From assembly GCF_040419245.1 (NCBI RefSeq), contig NZ_JAZHOH010000001.1, forward strand, positions 372,001 through 436,000: DNA of 64,000 nucleotides, in the 5' to 3' direction. This stretch comes from Ewingella sp. CoE-038-23 (GTDB lineage Bacteria; Pseudomonadota; Gammaproteobacteria; Enterobacterales; Enterobacteriaceae). The position numbers were made by a program, and so were the translations under genes. Below, piece after piece: positions 59,336 to 64,000 of this stretch; positions within the stretch are counted from its first letter, which is position 1; each line of letters starts with the position of its first letter. The notes under the pieces were generated by a model, which was not told the origin of the DNA, did no database searches, and worked only from the letters and a program-made list of their open reading frames with translations.

Positions 59336-60988
59336 ATGTCGACATTTTTCATGAATGACCGCAAGAATCTGATTAACGACGTAATTGAAGGCGCAATTCT
59401 TACTTCCCCCTACAAAAATCTCGCCAAGCTGGACATCGATCCGGCCATTCGCGTTGTGGTTCGCAGCGACTGGGACAAAAAGAAAGTCGCGCTGATCTCC
59501 GGCGGCGGCTCCGGCCATGAACCGGCGCACGTCGGATTTATCGGCAAAGGCATGTTAACCGCCGCCGTCTGTGGCGACGTTTTTGCTTCTCCCAGCGTCG
59601 ACGCGGTGCTTAGCGCCATTATTGCCGTCACGGGCGAGGCTGGCTGCTTGTTGATTGTGAAAAACTACACCGGCGACCGTCTCAACTTTGGGCTGGCGGC
59701 TGAAAAAGCCAAAAACCTGGGTTACAAAGTCGATTTAGTGATGGTGTCCGACGACATCTCCCTGCCGGATAACAAGCAGCCTCGCGGCATTGCCGGCACC
59801 GCGCTGGTGCACAAAATCGCGGGCTATGTGGCTGAAAAAGGTAAGTCACTCAAGGCGGTAACCGCCGCGGCGCAAAAGGCTATTGATGCCACCTCGAGCA
59901 TTGGCGTGGCGATGAGCGGCTGTAGTTTGCCGGGAGACAGCGGCAAAGAAGAGGAAGAGAGCCGTATCCCTGCCGGGCAGGTTGAGCTAGGTTTGGGTAT
60001 CCACGGCGAGCCGGGCGTGTCGAAAATCAAAACTCAGAACAGTGAAAAAGTCGTTGCCACCCTGGTCGAGAAGCTACAGGCGCAGGTGAAGAAAAGCGAC
60101 AAACTGGCGGTATTGATTAATAACCTCGGCGGCGTTTCTCCTCTGGAGATGAATCAGCTGACCAAAGAGCTGGTGCATTCGGCGCTCGGCAAGTCGATTC
60201 GCTATCTGATTGGCCCTGCGGCGCTGGTCAGCGCGTTAGATATGAAAGGCTTCTCGCTTTCCACCATCGTGCTCGACGATGAAACAGAAAAAGCGCTGTT
60301 GGCGGATGTCGAAGCCGCAGGCTGGCAGCCCCTGGTGAAATTGGAAAAACTGCCGACGTTGAAAGCCAAAAAGCTGGGGCAGAAATCAAAAGTTAAGGCC
60401 TCAACCAATGCCGAAGTGGGCAAGATTGTCGAGGTAGTCACCGAGACGTTATCCGGGCTGGAAGATGAGCTGAATAAGCTGGACGCCAAAGTCGGCGATG
60501 GCGATACCGGTTCAACCTTCGCCTCCGGCGCGCGTGATATCCAAGAGCAAAACAAAGGCAAAAAGCTGCCGCTTAACGACCTTTCTGCGCTGTTAGCCGT
60601 GGTCGGCGATCGCCTGGCAACTGTCATGGGCGGCTCGAGTGGCGTACTGATGTCGATTTTCTTCACCGCCGCCGGGCAAAAAGTGGCAGAAGGGAAAAAG
60701 ATCAACGAGGCGCTGTTGTTTGGTTTGGAACGCATGAAGCACTACGGCGGGGCTGACTTGGGCGACCGCACCATGATTGATGCCTTGCAGCCCGCTCTGG
60801 AAGCTTTGGGTAAAAAAGGCGACCTGAAAGCCGCCGCCAAGGCCGCCGCAAAAGGCGCCAAGGACACTTCCACCATGAAGAAAGCCAACGCGGGGCGCTC
60901 CTCTTACCTCAGCAGTAATAGTCTGAAAGGGGTGAAAGATCCGGGCGCAGTGGCAGTGGAAAAAGTGTTTGAGGCGCTCGCCAAATAA
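59336..60988 (+). CDS. dhaK: ATP-dependent dihydroxyacetone kinase (fused DhaK-DhaL)
   Basis: 550 residues, the single-chain type known from Citrobacter freundii, not the PTS-dependent three-subunit type of E. coli. The DhaK part (1-330) has SGGGSGHEPAHVGFIGKGM near residue 52 and GLGIHGEPG near 220, with the histidine that binds the substrate covalently. The DhaL part (about 355-550) has the ATP/Mg loop LDAKVGDGDTGSTFASGA. It phosphorylates dihydroxyacetone or glyceraldehyde. Monocistronic, with AAAGGGA upstream. Confidence 0.93.
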   Translation: MSTFFMNDRKNLINDVIEGAILTSPYKNLAKLDIDPAIRVVVRSDWDKKKVALISGGGSGHEPAHVGFIGKGMLTAAVCGDVFASPSVDAVLSAIIAVTGEAGCLLIVKNYTGDRLNFGLAAEKAKNLGYKVDLVMVSDDISLPDNKQPRGIAGTALVHKIAGYVAEKGKSLKAVTAAAQKAIDATSSIGVAMSGCSLPGDSGKEEEESRIPAGQVELGLGIHGEPGVSKIKTQNSEKVVATLVEKLQAQVKKSDKLAVLINNLGGVSPLEMNQLTKELVHSALGKSIRYLIGPAALVSALDMKGFSLSTIVLDDETEKALLADVEAAGWQPLVKLEKLPTLKAKKLGQKSKVKASTNAEVGKIVEVVTETLSGLEDELNKLDAKVGDGDTGSTFASGARDIQEQNKGKKLPLNDLSALLAVVGDRLATVMGGSSGVLMSIFFTAAGQKVAEGKKINEALLFGLERMKHYGGADLGDRTMIDALQPALEALGKKGDLKAAAKAAAKGAKDTSTMKKANAGRSSYLSSNSLKGVKDPGAVAVEKVFEALAK

Positions 60989-61025
60989 CCTTCTTTATAT
61001 GCTGTATATGCGCTGAAATAAAAAC

Positions 61026-61058
61026 GGCCTGTGTGGTTTTCCATGCGGGCCATTTTTT
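61026..61058 (+). terminator. Terminator after the dihydroxyacetone kinase gene
   Basis: About 11-bp stem (GGCCTGTGTGG with CCATGCGGGCC, some wobble pairs), TTTT loop, followed by six Ts. Confidence 0.8.
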
Positions 61059-61227
61059 ATGGGCGCTATTTATTTCTGCATGAAGCCTTATTGCGAAGCT
61101 CCAGCAGTTCGGCCAAAAGGTTGATCTAAAGCAGGCAAAGTCGCTTCTTCCCCACGCTCTGTGTGGCTTATCCGTATAATTCCTCGCCAAAATATTCATA
61201 ATGTCACTCCGCTAACGAAGAGCTTCT

Positions 61228-63390
61228 ATGTCTGCCAGCCTGATCCAGCCCGAGCGCCATCTGTTTTCCTATCCCCTTTATTGGGCCGAGTGCTATGGCA
61301 CCGCCCCATTTTTACCCATGTCCCGCGAGGAGATGGACCAGCTTGGCTGGGATAGCTGCGATGTGATTGTGGTGACGGGCGATGCCTATGTGGATCACCC
61401 CAGCTTTGGTATGGCAATCATTGGCCGCATGCTCGAAGCGCAGGGGTTCCGCGTGGGGATCATCTCCCAGCCTGACTGGACGTCCAAAGATGACTTCATG
61501 AAGTTGGGCAAGCCGAACCTGTTTTTTGGCGTGACGGCGGGCAACATGGACTCGATGATCAACCGTTATACGGCAGATAGAAAATTGCGCCATGACGATG
61601 CATACACCCCGGATAACGTCGGGGGCAAACGGCCAGACCGCGCCACGGTGGCGTATTCCCAGCGCTGCAAAGAAGCCTTTAATGATGTGCCAGTGGTGCT
61701 CGGCGGAATAGAAGCCAGCCTGCGTCGTATCGCCCATTACGACTATTGGTCTGACACGGTGCGTCGTTCGGTGCTGGTTGACTCCAAGGCCGATATGTTG
61801 ATTTACGGCAACGGTGAGCGACCGCTGGTTGAAGTGGCGCACCGGCTGGCAGCAGGGGAGCACATCAGCGAGATCGTTGATGTGCGCAATACGGCGGTGA
61901 TGCGCAAAATGGCATTGACGGGCTGGAGCGGGGTGGACTCAACGCGCCTTGATAAACCAGGCCGCATCGAGCCAATAATGAACCCCTATGGTGAAGACCT
62001 GCCTTGCGCTGAAGGAATACTGCCCGAAGCCGATGGCCCGCAGCCCATCACCGTTCGCGCACCTAAGCCGAAACCTTGGGAAAAAACCTACGTTCTGTTG
62101 CCCTCGTTTGAGAAAGTTAAAAATGACAAAGTGATGTATGCCCATGCTTCTCGGATCTTGCATCACGAAACTAACCCCGGCTGCGCGCGGGCGCTGATGC
62201 AAAAACATGGCGACCGTTACGTGTGGATCAATCCGCCTGCGATCCCCCTCGCCACCGATGAGATGGACTCAGTTTTCGCCCTGCCTTTCCAACGAGTGCC
62301 GCATCCTTCTTATGGTCAGATGCGTATCCCCGCGTATGAGATGATCCGTTTTTCCGTGAATATCATGCGCGGTTGCTATGGCGGCTGCTCTTTCTGCTCG
62401 ATCACCGAACATGAAGGGCGAATTATTCAGAGCCGTTCTGCCGATTCTATTGTCAGAGAAATTGAAGAGATCCGCGATCGCGTGCCGGGATTCACCGGCG
62501 TGATTTCGGACTTGGGTGGGCCTACTGCGAACATGTATATGTTGCGCTGTCAGTCGCCACGTGCAGAACAAACCTGCCGTCGCGCCTCCTGCGTCTACCC
62601 TGATATTTGCCAGCATATGGACACTAATCATGAGCCGACCATCAAGTTATATCGGCGTACTCGTGCTTTGAAAGGTATCAAGAAAATCCTGATTGCATCG
62701 GGTGTGCGTTATGACCTCGCTGTACAAGACCCGCTTTATATTAAGGAGCTAGCGGAGCATCACGTTGGGGGATATTTGAAGATTGCTCCTGAGCATACCG
62801 AAACGGGACCTTTATCTAAGATGATGAAACCTGGCATGGGCAGCTATCATCGCTTTAAGAAGCTCTTTGACCAATATTCGAAAGCTGCCGGGAAAAAGCA
62901 GTATCTGATCCCCTATTTTATTTCGGCACATCCGGGGACGCGGGACGAAGATATGGTTAATTTAGCCCTGTGGTTGAAAGAGAATCGCTTCCGACTGGAT
63001 CAGGTACAAAACTTCTACCCATCACCCCTCGCCAGTGCGACCACCATGTATTACAGCGGCAAAAATCCGTTGAATAAAGTGGATTACAAAAGCGAAGACG
63101 TGGTGATACCTAAAGGAGATCGCCAGCGGCGTTTGCACAAAGCCTTACTACGCTATCACGATCAGGCGAACTGGCCAGTGATCCGCGAAGGGCTAGTGAC
63201 GCTGGGGCTCAAGCATCTTATCGGCGAACGTTCGGAGTGTCTGGTTCCCGCCGAAAATGGCAGGGGCTATAACGCCAATCGACCAAAATTCAGCGCCCGT
63301 CCGGCAGCTACACGCTTTACAGAGGGGCCGAAGCCCCTCCAATCTGGCGTGAGAAAGAGCACCGCTAGTCGAGGTAAAAAACCGGCTTAA
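61228..63390 (+). CDS. ygiQ: YgiQ-family radical SAM protein
   Basis: 720 residues. An N-terminal B12-binding-like Rossmann part ([20 protein letters not shown] near residue 42) is followed by a radical SAM core with CYGGCSFCS near 385, whose three cysteines bind the [4Fe-4S] cluster. The family-specific C-terminal segment is Lys/Arg-rich. The reaction is unknown. CGAAGAGC precedes the ATG. Its last 26 bases overlap the 3' end of rhaM on the other strand. Confidence 0.93.
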   Translation: MSASLIQPERHLFSYPLYWAECYGTAPFLPMSREEMDQLGWDSCDVIVVTGDAYVDHPSFGMAIIGRMLEAQGFRVGIISQPDWTSKDDFMKLGKPNLFFGVTAGNMDSMINRYTADRKLRHDDAYTPDNVGGKRPDRATVAYSQRCKEAFNDVPVVLGGIEASLRRIAHYDYWSDTVRRSVLVDSKADMLIYGNGERPLVEVAHRLAAGEHISEIVDVRNTAVMRKMALTGWSGVDSTRLDKPGRIEPIMNPYGEDLPCAEGILPEADGPQPITVRAPKPKPWEKTYVLLPSFEKVKNDKVMYAHASRILHHETNPGCARALMQKHGDRYVWINPPAIPLATDEMDSVFALPFQRVPHPSYGQMRIPAYEMIRFSVNIMRGCYGGCSFCSITEHEGRIIQSRSADSIVREIEEIRDRVPGFTGVISDLGGPTANMYMLRCQSPRAEQTCRRASCVYPDICQHMDTNHEPTIKLYRRTRALKGIKKILIASGVRYDLAVQDPLYIKELAEHHVGGYLKIAPEHTETGPLSKMMKPGMGSYHRFKKLFDQYSKAAGKKQYLIPYFISAHPGTRDEDMVNLALWLKENRFRLDQVQNFYPSPLASATTMYYSGKNPLNKVDYKSEDVVIPKGDRQRRLHKALLRYHDQANWPVIREGLVTLGLKHLIGERSECLVPAENGRGYNANRPKFSARPAATRFTEGPKPLQSGVRKSTASRGKKPA

Positions 63391-63679
63391 GACTATGACT
63401 CACTGGGCTATTATCGGCATTCGCGGGCATAATGTCCGCCATATGTCGCCACCATTTTTGGCAAATTTGGGTGTCTGCTACTGCATTCCAGCGCGCTTCA
63501 GATTCAATCTCTACGGTGGCAAACAGCAAGCTGCGCTGCTCATCCAAGAAAATGCTGTAGTGATGCGCTCCGTGGGCCTTCAGCGTTTCTTCTAACTCCA
63601 GCCAGATAGGGGTGTGCCGCCGCTGATATTCGGCGTGCGCGTCAGGATTCACCTGCATCACAAAAGCTTTACGAATCAT
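63365..63679 (-). CDS. rhaM: L-rhamnose mutarotase RhaM
   Basis: 104 residues, the length of E. coli RhaM, when started at 63679 with GAGGGG upstream; the frame is open to 63901. Family features: [20 protein letters not shown] with the active-site histidine, HHYSIFLDE near residue 38, [10 protein letters not shown] near 75. It interconverts alpha- and beta-L-rhamnose. It lies 13 bases after fucO in the same direction, as in rhamnose operons of several enterobacteria. Confidence 0.94.
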   Translation of the reverse strand: MIRKAFVMQVNPDAHAEYQRRHTPIWLELEETLKAHGAHHYSIFLDEQRSLLFATVEIESEARWNAVADTQICQKWWRHMADIMPANADNSPVSHSLKPVFYLD

Positions 63680-63692
63680 TTGTGTCCCCTCA

Positions 63693-64000
63693 TTACATCG
63701 CGTTGAGATAGAGTTCACGGACCTGTTCCCGAGAAGCTTCTCTTGGGTTGCAGGGCGCGCAAGGGTCTGCCAGTGCTTTATCCAGCCAGCCTTCGATATC
63801 GTCTTTCGTGATGCCCAACTCGGCAAAACCTGAAGGAATACCCACGCGTTGAGAGAGTGCGCGGATAGCGTCGAGCGCAGCGTGGCTGGCGCTTTCTTCA
63901 TCCATCCCGCTGATATCTACCCCCATAGCACGAGCAATCTCTGCAAACCTCTGCGGACAGGATGGCCGATTAAAGGCTTCAACGATCGGCAGTAATATGG
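63693..64000 (-). CDS. fucO: Lactaldehyde reductase FucO, C-terminal part
   Basis: The last 102 or so codons of an iron-dependent group III alcohol dehydrogenase, cut by the window edge. The end, [20 protein letters not shown], matches E. coli FucO in its NPREA region. FucO reduces L-lactaldehyde to 1,2-propanediol in anaerobic rhamnose or fucose use. Coupled with rhaM, this should be the tail of a rhamnose operon whose other genes are to the right of the window. Confidence 0.88.
   Translation of the reverse strand, partial: ILLPIVEAFNRPSCPQRFAEIARAMGVDISGMDEESASHAALDAIRALSQRVGIPSGFAELGITKDDIEGWLDKALADPCAPCNPREASREQVRELYLNAM

Overview
The window looks like the chromosome of an enterobacterium. 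Nearly every housekeeping protein is close in length and sequence to its Escherichia coli counterpart (AllD, AllC, AllE, Gcl, AllR, AllS, ChbBCARFG, SdaC, SdaB, YgiQ, RhaM, FucO). The gene order is not that of E. coli, and a fused DhaKL kinase and a large two-partner secretion locus are present. This would fit a Yersiniaceae-type genus such as Rahnella, Rouxiella or Serratia, but that is inference, not a phylogeny.

Layout. (1) 1-14653: purine/ureide catabolism. The oxamate carbamoyltransferase genes fdrA-allG-allH (minus strand) diverge from allD-allC-MFS-allE. A second MFS gene, hyi-gcl, and the divergent regulators allR and allS follow. Two matching 17-bp palindromes lie in front of gcl and between allR and allS and are probably AllR operators. 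allA and allB are not in the window. (2) 14781-24311: a leuX-type tRNA-Leu(CAA) opens an accessory region. It holds a possible P4-like relic and an AT-rich three-gene operon (DNA cytosine methyltransferase, large protein with two GHKL ATPase domains, receiver-domain protein). It also holds a chbG relic and a Fic gene with 70-bp-spaced repeats in front. The large ATPase gene is cut in two by a complete IS1 with a 9-bp target duplication. (3) 24386-29685: the chitobiose operon chbBCARFG with a doubled ChiX-like pairing site between chbB and chbC.

(4) 30420-53491: a contact-dependent inhibition locus. cdiB and a 12.5-kb cdiA are followed by a membrane immunity gene. About 8 kb of displaced CdiA C-terminal toxin/immunity cassettes then follow, carrying recognisable Ntox50, Ntox28 and TreTu-like toxin ends plus others. 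They are separated by symE genes or symE fragments on the opposite strand and by closely similar terminators. Several are broken by a frameshift in a G9 run, an amber codon, or deletions. One immunity gene overlaps the first 37 codons of a truncated macrodomain gene.

(5) 53913-64000: porin, RelE-like toxin with HTH antitoxin, serine uptake and deamination (sdaC, sdaB), dihydroxyacetone kinase, radical-SAM YgiQ, and the end of a rhamnose-linked pair (rhaM and the 3' part of fucO).

The most interesting parts are the methyltransferase/dual-ATPase/receiver operon, which looks like an uncharacterised defence or epigenetic system caught in the act of IS1 inactivation, and the orphan CDI cassette array.
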